Shown here one piece after another: positions 1-8,222 of a stretch of 14,047 nucleotides of DNA. The DNA is from Acidobacteriaceae bacterium (lineage in GTDB: Bacteria > Acidobacteriota > Terriglobia > Terriglobales > Acidobacteriaceae). The notes under the pieces were generated by a model. That model did not search any database and was not told the origin of the DNA. It was given only the letters and a program-made list of their open reading frames with translations. Positions within the stretch are counted from its first letter, which is position 1, and every line of letters starts with the position of its first letter. The stretch spans positions 1 through 14,047 of the forward strand of contig JASHUH010000082.1 of assembly GCA_030040115.1 (NCBI GenBank), written 5' to 3'. The position numbers and the translations under genes were made by a program.

Positions 1-2337
1 TATGTCGAGATCTGGAACCTGGTCTTCATGCAGTTCGATCGCTCCGCGGTGACGGATGCAGTGGGGAAAACGACGTACAAGTTGACGCCTTTGCCGAAGC
101 CGTCAATTGATACGGGTATGGGGCTGGAGCGCGTGGCCGCCGTGCTGCAGAGGAAGGTGAGCAACTTTGACACAGACTTGTTCAAACCTTTGATTAAGGC
201 GGCAGCAAAATTGGTTTCCTTCAAGTATGAGTCGTGGCACAAATTCACAGCTGGAGCAATATCTGCGCCGAGCGAAGAGGAGTTGGAGGCCTACTTCGAG
301 CGCCAGCGTCAGAGCTCAGCGTCGCTAAGAATCATCGCAGATCATGCACGAGCTGCAACTTTCTTGATCGGTGATGGTGTAATACCCTCAAACGAGGGCC
401 GAGGCTATGTCCTAAGAAAGATTCTTCGCAGAGGAATCCGGCATGGAAGATTGCTCGGTCAGGATCGGCCGTTTCTAAATGAACTGGTGTATTCCGTACG
501 CGATCTCATGGGAAATGCATACTCGGAACTTATCGATTCGTCACCTCGGGTTGCAAAGGTCGTCGAGGCAGAAGAGAAACAGTTCGATCGAGTGCTGAAT
601 GAGGGCACTAAGAGATTCGATCAGGCGGTAGCGGCAATCGTGCTGCCTTTCTTTGAGAGGTTTTCTGATCTCAATTACGTTCCACATGGAATTCATCTTG
701 ACGAGACACTTGAAACTCTGAGGTCTTCTGCTCCGGGCCCTGCGCTCCAGTCTGCAATACGAATGGTTCAGGAATGGGATCAGCAGAGGTATTACAGCAA
801 CGCCGCTCGTCCGAATCTTCCATTCATACTGCCGGGCGCAATCGCCTTCCACCTCTATGAAACTTTTGGCTTGCAGCTAGATTTCATGGTCGATGCGGCA
901 CGGGACTACGGCCTGGCCTTTGACATGGAAGGTTTTGAGCAGGCGCGGGCTGCAGAGCAGGCCCGCGCACGAGCTAGCTGGAAAGGCGGCAGCCAAAAAA
1001 CCGCCAGCCCCGCGTTTCGCGATTTGCCCAAAACGGTCTTCGAGGGCTATCGGCAGCTCACCTCGACCCACTGCGAAGTTCTCGCCATCGTCAAAAACGG
1101 TACCGGCGCGCCCGCGGCTGGGCAGGGCGAGACCGTTGAAGTCGTGCTCGATCATACCAGCTTCTACGGCGACTCGGGCGGACAGGTGGGCGACACCGGA
1201 TGGTTCAACTCGACCGACGGCAATGAGACCATCGCCGAGATCACGGGCTGCGTCCTGCCGGTCCAGGGCGTCCGCGCGCACAAAGCCATCCTCAAGCAGG
1301 ACCTTGCCGTGGGTGACGTGGTGCAAACGGTCGTGGATCGAGAACGCCGCGACGCCATTCGCCGCAATCACACCGGCACGCACCTGCTGCACGCGGCGTT
1401 GCGCGAAGTGCTGGGCACGCACGTCAAGCAGGCCGGCTCGCTGGTGGCGCCGGACCGGCTGCGCTTCGATTTTTCGCATTTTGCGCAGGTAGCGGACGAG
1501 GAACTCCAGGAGATCGAGAACATCGTCAACCGCGAAGTGCTGAAAAATGCGCGCGTGGAGACTCTCGAAGACGTGCCGATCGACGTGGCCGTGAACGAGC
1601 TGCACGCCATGGCTTTGTTTGGCGAGAAGTACGGCGACAAAGTGCGCGTAGTCAAGCTCGCGGACGGGTTCTCCACCGAGCTCTGCGGCGGCACGCACAC
1701 CGCAGCCACGGGCGAAATCGGCCTTTTGAAGCTGACCGGCGAAACCTCCGTCAGCTCCGGCGTGCGGCGCGTCGAGGCCATTAGCGGGCTGGGCTCGCTC
1801 GACACCTTTCGCCGTGACGCCGAAGTGGCGCAGGTCGCCTCGCAAATCGCGGGCAGCCCTGCGGGCAGCAGCCTTTCGGAAAGCCTGCGAGCCAGGTTGA
1901 CAGCCCAGGAGGACGAGCTGAAGCGCTTGCGCCGCGAGCTTGAAGAAATGCGCATGAAGTCCGCGGCCGGCGCGCTCGACGAAGCCGTTGCGCACGCCGC
2001 AGAAGCCAAGGGTGTCAAAGTGGTGACGCACCGCGCCGATCAGCTCGAGCGCGGCCAGTTGCGCACGCTGGTCGACAACCTGAAGCAAAAGGTGGGCGAA
2101 GGGGTGGTGGTGCTGGCCTCGGCGCAGCCGGAGGGCAAGGTGGCGCTGATTGCCGGAGTCACGCCGGGGTTGGTCAAGCGCATCCAGGCGGGCAAGCTGG
2201 TGGGCGCGGTGGCCAAGCTGGTGGGCGGCTCGGGCGGCGGCAAAGCGGAGATCGCCGAAGCGGGCGGCAAAGATCAGGCGGAGATCGATGCGGCGCTCAA
2301 GGCGGCGCCGGGGATGGTAGCGGATTTGCTCGGTTAG
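1..2337 (+). CDS. alaS: Alanyl-tRNA synthetase, 5'-truncated by the window edge
   Basis: Cytoplasmic class II aminoacyl-tRNA synthetase that charges tRNA-Ala and hydrolyses mischarged Ser/Gly-tRNA-Ala. The frame is open from base 1 and its first residues (YVEIWNLVFMQFDR) are conserved AlaRS sequence, so the gene starts upstream; roughly 190-210 N-terminal residues are missing. The 778 visible residues show the motif-3 region (PLPKPSIDTGMGLERVAAVLQ), the tRNA-binding helical region (SNEGRGYVLRKILRRGIRHG), the zinc/editing motif HTGTHLLH at residues 457-464, the second zinc motif CGGTH at 562-566, a charged coiled-coil linker near 625-660, and a Gly-rich C-Ala/DHHA1 end (GGSGGGKAEIAEAGGKD). The stop overlaps the convergent dxs stop. 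Oddity: bases about 60-860 are clearly lower in GC, use AGA/AGG and A/T-ending codons, and encode residues not found in typical AlaRS, notably about 50 extra residues near 214-275. Family assignment is certain; the reason for the mosaic is inference. Confidence 0.97.
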   Translation, partial: YVEIWNLVFMQFDRSAVTDAVGKTTYKLTPLPKPSIDTGMGLERVAAVLQRKVSNFDTDLFKPLIKAAAKLVSFKYESWHKFTAGAISAPSEEELEAYFERQRQSSASLRIIADHARAATFLIGDGVIPSNEGRGYVLRKILRRGIRHGRLLGQDRPFLNELVYSVRDLMGNAYSELIDSSPRVAKVVEAEEKQFDRVLNEGTKRFDQAVAAIVLPFFERFSDLNYVPHGIHLDETLETLRSSAPGPALQSAIRMVQEWDQQRYYSNAARPNLPFILPGAIAFHLYETFGLQLDFMVDAARDYGLAFDMEGFEQARAAEQARARASWKGGSQKTASPAFRDLPKTVFEGYRQLTSTHCEVLAIVKNGTGAPAAGQGETVEVVLDHTSFYGDSGGQVGDTGWFNSTDGNETIAEITGCVLPVQGVRAHKAILKQDLAVGDVVQTVVDRERRDAIRRNHTGTHLLHAALREVLGTHVKQAGSLVAPDRLRFDFSHFAQVADEELQEIENIVNREVLKNARVETLEDVPIDVAVNELHAMALFGEKYGDKVRVVKLADGFSTELCGGTHTAATGEIGLLKLTGETSVSSGVRRVEAISGLGSLDTFRRDAEVAQVASQIAGSPAGSSLSESLRARLTAQEDELKRLRRELEEMRMKSAAGALDEAVAHAAEAKGVKVVTHRADQLERGQLRTLVDNLKQKVGEGVVVLASAQPEGKVALIAGVTPGLVKRIQAGKLVGAVAKLVGGSGGGKAEIAEAGGKDQAEIDAALKAAPGMVADLLG

Positions 2338-4223
2338 CTGGCCACCAGCTTCGGCATCGCGCGGCCGGCCAGCAGCGGCAGCACCTGCGTTTGCGCCTCG
2401 TCCACGGTGATCCCGTAGCGGGCGCGGAGCTGGTCGATTTTGCCGTGCTCGATAAAACGGTCGGGCCAGCCCATGCGCACCACTGGAACCGAGAAGCCCA
2501 TTTCGTCCAGCGCTTCGATCACCGCGGAGCCAAAGCCGCCCATCTTGGCGTGGTCTTCGAAGGTTACGAAGGCCGCTACGCGCCCGGCATACACGGCGAG
2601 CAACTCGCGGTCCAGGGGCTTGACGAAGCGGGGATTGATCACCGCGGCCGAGTAGCCGTCGTGCTCCAGGCGCGCGCCCAATTCCCGCGCTAGGGCAATC
2701 ATCGGCCCCAAGCCGAGAATCGCCACATCCGAGCCATCGGCGAGCACCTCGGCTTTGCCGACGGGCACGGTCGCAGGCTCGGGCTTGCGGGCCACGCCGG
2801 CCACCGCGCCCCGGGGATAGCGGATGGCGCTGGGACCCGAAATCTCCATGGCGGTCTTCATCATGTCGGCCAATTCATCCTCGTCCTTGGGCGCCATCAG
2901 CACCATCTCAGGAATCGACCGCAGATAGCCGATGTCGAATAGCCCGTGATGCGTGGGGCCATCATCGCCGGAAAGGCCGGCGCGATCCATGCAGAACAGG
3001 ACCGGCAACTTTTGCAGGCAAACGTCATGAACGACGGGATCGAAGGCGCGCTGCAGGAAGGTGGAGTAAATGGCGCACACAGGCCGATAGCCGCGGGTGG
3101 CCATGCCGGCCGCGAAAACCACCGCGTGCTCCTCGGCAATGCCCACGTCGAAGTAGCGCTTGGGATGCCGGGCGCGAAAAAGATCGAGGCCGGTGCCGTT
3201 GGGCATGGCCGCGGTAATGGCCACAATGCGCTCGTCTTTGGCGGCAAGGTCCGCCAGCGTCGTGGCGAAAACCTCGGAATACGTGGGCCGGCCCGAGGCC
3301 GCGGTCATGCCCGTCTCCGGGTCGTAAGGGCCCAGGCCATGAAACTTCTTTTGTCCGTCGAGCGCCGGCTGAAAACCGCGCCCCTTCTGCGTCAGCACGT
3401 GCAGCAGCACGGGATGGTCGGCGGCTTTGAGGAATTTGAAGCTCTCCACCAGCAGCGGAAGGTTGTGCCCGTCAATGGGACCAAAATACTCCAGCCCGAA
3501 TTCCTCGAACAGAATCGAGGGCCACAACATGCTTTTGGCCGCTTCTTCGGCCCGGCGCGCCACCTTCACCGCCGTCTTGCCGGCAAAGCGCTCCAGCAGT
3601 CTGGTGGCCTTGTCGTGCAGTTGCTGGTAGTGCTCGTTGGTGACAATGCGGTGCAGGTAACGGGCGATGGCGCCCACGTTGCGGTCAATTGACCACTCGT
3701 TGTCGTTGAGCACCACGATCATCCGCTTGGTTTGCTCGGCAATGTTGTTGAGCGCCTCGAATGAGATTCCGTTGGTGAAGGCGGCGTCACCCGCCACCGC
3801 CACCACGTGTTCGCTGCTTCCGGCCATGTCGCGGGCTACGGCCATGCCCAAGGCCGCCGAGAGCGCCGTCCCGGCGTGACCGGCGCCGTAGCAGTCGTGT
3901 TCGCTTTCGGTGCGCAGCATAAAGCCGTTCAACCCGCCCGGCTGGCGGATGGTGTGGAACCGGTCCAGACGGCCGGTAAGCATTTTGTGCACGTAGGCCT
4001 GATGGCTGACGTCGAAAAGAATCTTGTCCTCGGGCGTGTTGAAAACCGCGTGCAGAGCAATCGTCAGCTCCACCACCCCCAGGTTCGGCCCCAGATGGCC
4101 TCCGGTTTTCGACAGGGTTTGAATCAGGCAAGCGCGAATTTCTTCAGCAAGTTCGGCCATTTGCCCGTAATTCAGTGTTTTTACGTCGGCGGGCGATTGG
4201 ATGGACTCCAGCAGTGCTCCCAT
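2334..4223 (-). CDS. dxs: 1-deoxy-D-xylulose-5-phosphate synthase
   Basis: Thiamine-diphosphate enzyme that condenses pyruvate and glyceraldehyde-3-phosphate to DXP, the first step of the MEP isoprenoid pathway and a precursor for thiamine and pyridoxal. The 629 residues match the family's usual 620-640. Visible motifs: GGHLGPNLGVVELT (42-55), DVSHQAYVHK with catalytic-region His74, the ThDP/Mg region GDAAFTNG...NDN (145-175), GIAEEHAV with the catalytic Glu364, YSTFLQRAFD (Arg392), DRAGLSGDDGPTHHG (413-427) and IRYPRG (467-472). The start was chosen at 4223 because a GGAAGGA Shine-Dalgarno lies 5 nt upstream; the 22-residue in-frame extension to 4289 is Pro/Gly-rich and not DXS-like. Oddities: GDA replaces the usual GDG of the ThDP motif, and GAGHAGTALS replaces the usual GxGHSSTSIS, placing it in a divergent DXS clade. 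It is convergent with alaS, with overlapping stops. Confidence 0.97.
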   Translation of the reverse strand: MGALLESIQSPADVKTLNYGQMAELAEEIRACLIQTLSKTGGHLGPNLGVVELTIALHAVFNTPEDKILFDVSHQAYVHKMLTGRLDRFHTIRQPGGLNGFMLRTESEHDCYGAGHAGTALSAALGMAVARDMAGSSEHVVAVAGDAAFTNGISFEALNNIAEQTKRMIVVLNDNEWSIDRNVGAIARYLHRIVTNEHYQQLHDKATRLLERFAGKTAVKVARRAEEAAKSMLWPSILFEEFGLEYFGPIDGHNLPLLVESFKFLKAADHPVLLHVLTQKGRGFQPALDGQKKFHGLGPYDPETGMTAASGRPTYSEVFATTLADLAAKDERIVAITAAMPNGTGLDLFRARHPKRYFDVGIAEEHAVVFAAGMATRGYRPVCAIYSTFLQRAFDPVVHDVCLQKLPVLFCMDRAGLSGDDGPTHHGLFDIGYLRSIPEMVLMAPKDEDELADMMKTAMEISGPSAIRYPRGAVAGVARKPEPATVPVGKAEVLADGSDVAILGLGPMIALARELGARLEHDGYSAAVINPRFVKPLDRELLAVYAGRVAAFVTFEDHAKMGGFGSAVIEALDEMGFSVPVVRMGWPDRFIEHGKIDQLRARYGITVDEAQTQVLPLLAGRAMPKLVAS

Positions 4224-4665
4224 GTACGTCCTTCCCCCGGGAAGATTAGCCGGGAATCCAGGGAGAGTACCCCTCGGCGGCAACGCCAAACCCCCTCAAA
4301 AAGGAGGTTTTTGGCTCCAAATTGTCAACTTCCAGTATACCCGTGCGGCGGAGTCTTCGCCCCTGACGCGAAACCGCAAAACGGTCTCGCCGGACGCCGC
4401 AATCCCCCACATCCTGCGCGCCCTGCGGAAAGCGCCGGGGCGCGAAGCCGGCCGGGTGCTTCCACCTTCAGGGTCGCTCCGAACCTTTGGACGCGTCGAA
4501 TGAGGCTGAAGTTGACCGGACAGCCATTCGAGCACCGCGATCTGCACCCACCCATTGCGCGCCATTTGCGCCCAGCGCCCGTGAGCGCAAGCGATCGAAA
4601 CCCGGTCGGGCCCGGCGACTCCATTCAAGGGGCTCATCCAGCGGCCTGGACGCGGAGACTTACGC
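4224..4665. other. 442-bp stretch without a convincing gene; dxs leader
   Basis: No recognisable protein or RNA gene is seen here. Overlapping open frames exist on both strands, the longest on the minus strand at 4296-4637 (113 codons). It lacks a good ribosome binding site, has no codon-position GC bias and resembles no family I know. Minus-strand elements that could belong to the dxs promoter are a TTGACA at 4323-4328 and a TATACT at 4334-4339, but neither has a convincing partner box. A C-rich/G-rich dyad with an A/T loop (about 4286-4312, CCTC/GAGG core) could form a weak hairpin in the dxs leader. I infer a dxs promoter lies here without being able to place it. Confidence 0.4.
4229..4235 (-). 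promoter_or_regulatory. dxs ribosome binding site
   Basis: On the minus strand GGAAGGA sits 5 nt before the ATG at 4223. No comparable purine run precedes the upstream in-frame ATG at 4289, so this site decides the start. Confidence 0.7.
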
Positions 4666-4830
4666 TTAACTTTTCTTCGAGGTAACCGCGGAGAACGCCG
4701 TCACCAGCTGCGCAACCCGTTTGCTTCCGCAATGAGGGCACGTCACGTCGTTCTTTTCGCGATCCGACATGTGGAGCGTGCGGGTGAACTCCTTCTGGCA
4801 ATCTTCGCAGTGAAAGATGTATTCCGACAT
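4666..4830 (-). CDS. FmdB-type small zinc-ribbon protein
   Basis: A 54-residue protein with two CxxC knuckles, CEDC (Cys8, Cys11) and CPHC (Cys31, Cys34), in the arrangement of the FmdB/CxxC_CxxC_SSSS regulatory-type zinc ribbons (MxxYxFxCxxCxxxF...CPxCGSxxxxxLxTxFS). The Ser/Lys-rich tail after FSAV also fits that family. It presumably binds one structural zinc in the cytoplasm; the biological role of these proteins is poorly defined. The start at 4830 is chosen because GGAGAAG lies 5 nt upstream and the family begins directly at M-x-x-Y-x-F/H-C; the longer frame reaching 4947 adds 39 residues of unrelated sequence. It is transcribed away from the NTF2-like gene, leaving a 158-bp shared promoter region (4831-4988). 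Confidence 0.85.
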   Translation of the reverse strand: MSEYIFHCEDCQKEFTRTLHMSDREKNDVTCPHCGSKRVAQLVTAFSAVTSKKS

Positions 4831-4988
4831 GGCAGCTTCTCCAGCCAGCATCATACCGCCATTTGCGCTTGCCGGGAATTCGAGGAGCGATTCGAGCGCG
4901 CTCCGGGCGCGGCTGACGGCAATCGCAAAGCTGTACGATGGGCTCATGGGTCTTTCTGTTCGAACCGGCGATGGAGGGGGTGGTCGAA

Positions 4989-5552
4989 GTGGCGCGGAGG
5001 CGAAGAGTTTTCCTTATTGGCGCGATGGTGGCGGGACTGCTGGCGGCTGGCGGGTCGCAGCGCGCCTGCGCTCAGCTCCTCGAGCCGGGCGCACCCGCGC
5101 AAGCGCCCAATCCATTGACCGACTCCACGGTCAACCCCGGTAAAATGCTGCTTTTCGATTTGGAGGCGCGCTTCGCCAAGGATGTCGCCGCACGGGGCGG
5201 TGCGGGCTTTGCCTCCTGGTTCGCCGACGATGGCGTGCTTCTGGGCAATGGCGCCGCGCCCATCGTCGGCAAGGTGGCCATCGAAAAATCCTCCACCTGG
5301 TCGCCCAAGGACTACCAGCTTACCTGGACTCCGACCGACGCGGTCATGGGACCGTCCGGCGACCTCGGCTATACCTGGAGCGTCTACCAGGGCCATAGCA
5401 AAGACGCCAATGGCAACGCCGTGAACACCAGCGGCCGCTTCATCACCATCTGGCGCAAAGAGCCGGACGGCTCGTGGAAAGTGGCGCTGGACGCCGGCGC
5501 GAACGCGCCTGCCGAGGCGGGGGCCTGCTGCAAGCTGCCGGCGACAAAATAG
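4989..5552 (+). CDS. Secreted NTF2-like (DUF4440/SnoaL-type) protein
   Basis: 187 residues from the chosen GTG. An Arg-rich start (MARRRR), a hydrophobic core (VFLIGAMVAGLLAAGG) and ACA|Q near residue 28 make a classical Sec signal peptide, so the mature protein should be periplasmic or secreted; there is no lipobox. Residues about 54-172 look like an NTF2/DUF4440 alpha+beta fold: LFDLEARFAKDVAARGGAGFASWFADDGVLLGNG, later the strand GRFITIWRKEPDGSWKVALDAGA that is typical of the domain's end. Such proteins bind small ligands or act as steroid-isomerase-like enzymes; substrate unknown. GTG 4989 was preferred because an AGGGGG tract lies about 8 nt upstream and the signal peptide then begins properly. 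ATG at 4971 or 4938 would add 6 or 17 residues and neither has a clear Shine-Dalgarno. Cys180-Cys181 near the C-terminus are unusual. Confidence 0.85.
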   Translation: MARRRRVFLIGAMVAGLLAAGGSQRACAQLLEPGAPAQAPNPLTDSTVNPGKMLLFDLEARFAKDVAARGGAGFASWFADDGVLLGNGAAPIVGKVAIEKSSTWSPKDYQLTWTPTDAVMGPSGDLGYTWSVYQGHSKDANGNAVNTSGRFITIWRKEPDGSWKVALDAGANAPAEAGACCKLPATK

Positions 5553-5825
5553 CGCCCGGTCGCTGGCGAATCCCCAGAATGCCGGGCATTACACCTCCAC
5601 ACCATCGATCCAAACCATCCATCGGAGCGCTTCCGGGGGCGCATTCCCCTTTGCGTATCTCTGGCTCAGCGCCTTCGCGTACCTTTTCGTAACCAATTTG
5701 GCGAAAACCTCCGTGCAAATAACTTGAGGTACTTCGGTTGTATTCCTTTGGGCACGTTTCTGCCCGAATTGTGTCAATGCCAGCTTCATGCCAACTGCAC
5801 CATACTGACAAAGGGTGCGCGCGTC
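5553..5825. other. Spacer before the kinase gene, with dyads
   Basis: No gene seen. An interrupted palindrome at 5684-5707 (TTTTCG ... CCAA-T-TTGG ... CGAAAA, with a 3-nt bulge in the left arm) could be an operator or the end of the upstream transcript. A second small hairpin at 5750-5765 (GGGCA, 6-nt loop, TGCCC) lies closer to the kinase. The kinase reading frame stays open back to a TTG at 5724, but that extension shows no domain similarity. Confidence 0.35.
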
Positions 5826-8222
5826 GTGCTGGGAATGTTGCTGTCCCAATTCGGGGAGAGCCAGGAAGTCTTTTTGCGCTCGGAATCCATGGTTTTCGAT
5901 CGCAATCCGGATCCTGCTCTCGATGAACTGACGGAACTCGCCGCCGTGGTGTGCGGGGCCGACTACGCTTACCTGGGATGGATGGACCTGAGCCGCCTGT
6001 GGTTCAAGGCGCGGCACGGCTTCAAGGCCGCCGAACAGGCGCGCGCCGCCACGGCTTGCCAATGGATGCTGGAGAAGGGCGCCCCGCTTTTGATCGAAAA
6101 TGCGGGCAAAGATCCCCGCTTTCCGCCCCAGGGCATTCCGCTTCCGGGAGCGCCGCCTTGCCTTTCCTACGCCGGCGTGCCTCTGGTGCGTAACACGCAG
6201 CTCGTGGTGGGCACATTGGCGGTGCTCGCGCGGAATCCAAACCAGTTTACGGCGGAGCACTTGAGGCTCCTGGAGTTTATGGGTCGCCAAGCCACGACGC
6301 GGTTCGACCTCTACAGCCGCATCCGCGCCCAGGAACAGGCGCAACGAGCTCGCCAGCGCAGCGAACGCGCCTTGGCCGTGGAACGCTGTTTTGTGGCCGC
6401 CACGCTCGACTCCATTCCCGCCCTGGTGACCGTGCTTGACACCGCGGGGCGCATCGTGCGCATGAATTTTCCCTGTGCGCAGCTGACTGGCTTGAGCCTT
6501 GCCGCATCGGTGGGCCGGCCCTTTGTCGATGAGGTCATTGAGCCCGCCGACCGCGCCTGGGCGGCGGAAAAGCTGAGTGAGGCGGCGTGCGGCCAGGTTT
6601 CCGGCCCGCACGAAACCACGTGGCGCGCCGCCGGCGGCGAAAAGCGCGTCAGTTGGACCCTCCGCCCGCTGAAAGGACCAAATGAGGAGATTCAATATCT
6701 CATCGTGAGCGGTCAGGACGTCACCGGCCAGCGACAGATGGAGATGGCGCTCCACTCCAGCGAAGCGCGCTACCGCGAGGTGGTCGAAAACAGCCTCGGT
6801 TTTGTCTTTACCTGTTCGGTCGAAGGCCGTCTGACTTCGCTCAACGCCTTTACGGCGGAGACGCTTGGCTATCGTGCCGGGGCGCTTGCGGGGCGCCTAC
6901 TGGCCGAGCTCATGGAACCGGCCAGCGCCTCGGCATTCCAGGATTCCCTGCGCGCGCTGGAGACCCTGAAGGAGTGGCAGGGCGCGCTGCTGCTGCGCCG
7001 CAGCGACGGCGTGTACCGCCGCATTGCCTTCCGCAGCCGCCGCATTGAGCTGCCCGGCGAGCGTCCTTTCATTCTCACCCATGGCCTGGACCTGACCGAG
7101 CAGCACCAGGCTGAAGAGGCGCTCCATTCAGCTATGCGCCAGCGCGAGCTCATTCTCGAATCGGTCGGCGACGGCATCTACGGTATCGATCTCGAAGGCA
7201 AGCTGACCTTCATCAACGAGGCCGGAGCGCGCATCCTCGGTTACCAGCCGGAGCAGTTGTCGGGCCGCGACATCCACGAGGTCATACGCCACAGCCGCGG
7301 TGACGGAACCCGCTATTCCAAGTCGAGCAGCCCCATCCTGCAGGCCCTCCGCCGCTCGGAGCCCATCCGGATGCGGGACGAAATCTTCCGCCGCAAAGAC
7401 GGCGTGGAGATTCCCGTGGAATACAGCGCCAATCCGCTGCTCGAGGAGGGCCGCGTGGCGGGCATGGTGGTGGCGTTTCAGGATGTTTCCGAGCGCCGCC
7501 GGCTGGAGAAGATGAAGGACGAGTTCATCTCCACGGTGAGCCACGAGTTGCGCACCCCGCTCACCTCGCTCCGGGCTTCGCTGGGTCTCATATCCTCGGG
7601 GTCGCTCAACCGCCGTCCAGAGAAGCAGCGCCACATGTTCGAAATGGCCATCGAGAACTGTGACCGCATTATCCGGCTGGTCAACGACATCCTCGATTTT
7701 GACCGTGTGGAGCGAGGCCGGTTGCCGATGGAGCGAAAGCCCGTGGAGGCGGTCGATTTATTACGCATGGCGGCCGCCGGAGCTCACCGCTCGGCCACTC
7801 AGGCGCAGATTGGGATCCGCATCGAGGCGCTTCCCGCCGCGGTTGTTGCCGATGAGAGGCGCATTCTCCAGGTGCTCAATGAACTGGTCACCAACGCCAT
7901 CAAGTTCTCTGACCCCGGCACGAGCATCCTCCTGGCCGCGCAGCCAGCCGCATCCACCGCCGCGGGCGCCCTCGCGGTCTGCTTCATCGTCGAGGACCAG
8001 GGCTGCGGCATCGCACCGGAAAAACTGGAGCGCATCTTCGAACGCTTCCAACAGGGCGACGCCTCCGACTCCCGCGCCATGGGTGGAACCGGGCTGGGTC
8101 TCGCGCTCTGCCGCAGCATCGTCGAGCAGCATGGCGGCCACATTTGGGCGGAAAGCACACCCGGCAAAGGCAGCAAGTTCCAGTTCACCCTGCCCGCCGC
8201 TACCCTCGTCGAGGCGAAATAA
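5826..8222 (+). CDS. Soluble GAF-PAS-PAS-PAS sensor histidine kinase
   Basis: A hybrid-free sensor kinase of about 798 residues. Order: GAF (about 33-163; LWFKARHGF...LSYAGVPLV), a charged linker helix (164-190), PAS1 (189-300), PAS2 (315-425), PAS3 (439-555, ending VAFQDVSERRRLEKM), HisKA with phospho-acceptor His573 in FISTVSHELRTPLTSL, then HATPase_c with N-box Asn690 (LVTNAIKFSD), G1 DQGCGI, F-box FERFQQ and G2 GGTGLGLAL. It should autophosphorylate and pass phosphate to an unidentified response regulator. No transmembrane segment is seen, so sensing is cytoplasmic; ligands are unknown. The start is uncertain: GTG 5826 has AAGGG 10 nt upstream, ATG 5835 has no spaced site, and TTG 5724 is the longest option. 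No receiver-domain gene adjoins it, so it is an orphan kinase here. The linkers after PAS1 and PAS2 both contain ALHS, suggesting internal PAS duplication. Confidence 0.95.
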   Translation: MLGMLLSQFGESQEVFLRSESMVFDRNPDPALDELTELAAVVCGADYAYLGWMDLSRLWFKARHGFKAAEQARAATACQWMLEKGAPLLIENAGKDPRFPPQGIPLPGAPPCLSYAGVPLVRNTQLVVGTLAVLARNPNQFTAEHLRLLEFMGRQATTRFDLYSRIRAQEQAQRARQRSERALAVERCFVAATLDSIPALVTVLDTAGRIVRMNFPCAQLTGLSLAASVGRPFVDEVIEPADRAWAAEKLSEAACGQVSGPHETTWRAAGGEKRVSWTLRPLKGPNEEIQYLIVSGQDVTGQRQMEMALHSSEARYREVVENSLGFVFTCSVEGRLTSLNAFTAETLGYRAGALAGRLLAELMEPASASAFQDSLRALETLKEWQGALLLRRSDGVYRRIAFRSRRIELPGERPFILTHGLDLTEQHQAEEALHSAMRQRELILESVGDGIYGIDLEGKLTFINEAGARILGYQPEQLSGRDIHEVIRHSRGDGTRYSKSSSPILQALRRSEPIRMRDEIFRRKDGVEIPVEYSANPLLEEGRVAGMVVAFQDVSERRRLEKMKDEFISTVSHELRTPLTSLRASLGLISSGSLNRRPEKQRHMFEMAIENCDRIIRLVNDILDFDRVERGRLPMERKPVEAVDLLRMAAAGAHRSATQAQIGIRIEALPAAVVADERRILQVLNELVTNAIKFSDPGTSILLAAQPAASTAAGALAVCFIVEDQGCGIAPEKLERIFERFQQGDASDSRAMGGTGLGLALCRSIVEQHGGHIWAESTPGKGSKFQFTLPAATLVEAK

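Noticed and set aside
877..2088. 403-codon open frame on the minus strand inside alaS
   Set aside because: It is antisense to clearly conserved AlaRS sequence; long antisense frames are expected in GC-rich genes and the product (Arg/His/Ala-rich) resembles no family.
4323..4339. TTGACA and TATACT as a dxs promoter
   Set aside because: The two boxes are in the wrong order on the minus strand (TATACT lies upstream of TTGACA) and neither has a well-spaced partner.
4296..4637. 113-codon minus-strand frame between the zinc-ribbon gene and dxs
   Set aside because: It has no Shine-Dalgarno, weak codon bias and no recognisable motif, and competing frames lie on the other strand; kept only as a note in the intergenic entry.
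8144..8222. Start of the phosphatase frame within the end of the kinase gene (TTG 8144)
   Set aside because: The translation of this part is the kinase ATP-binding domain read out of frame, with no phosphatase similarity, so it is not a genuine N-terminus.
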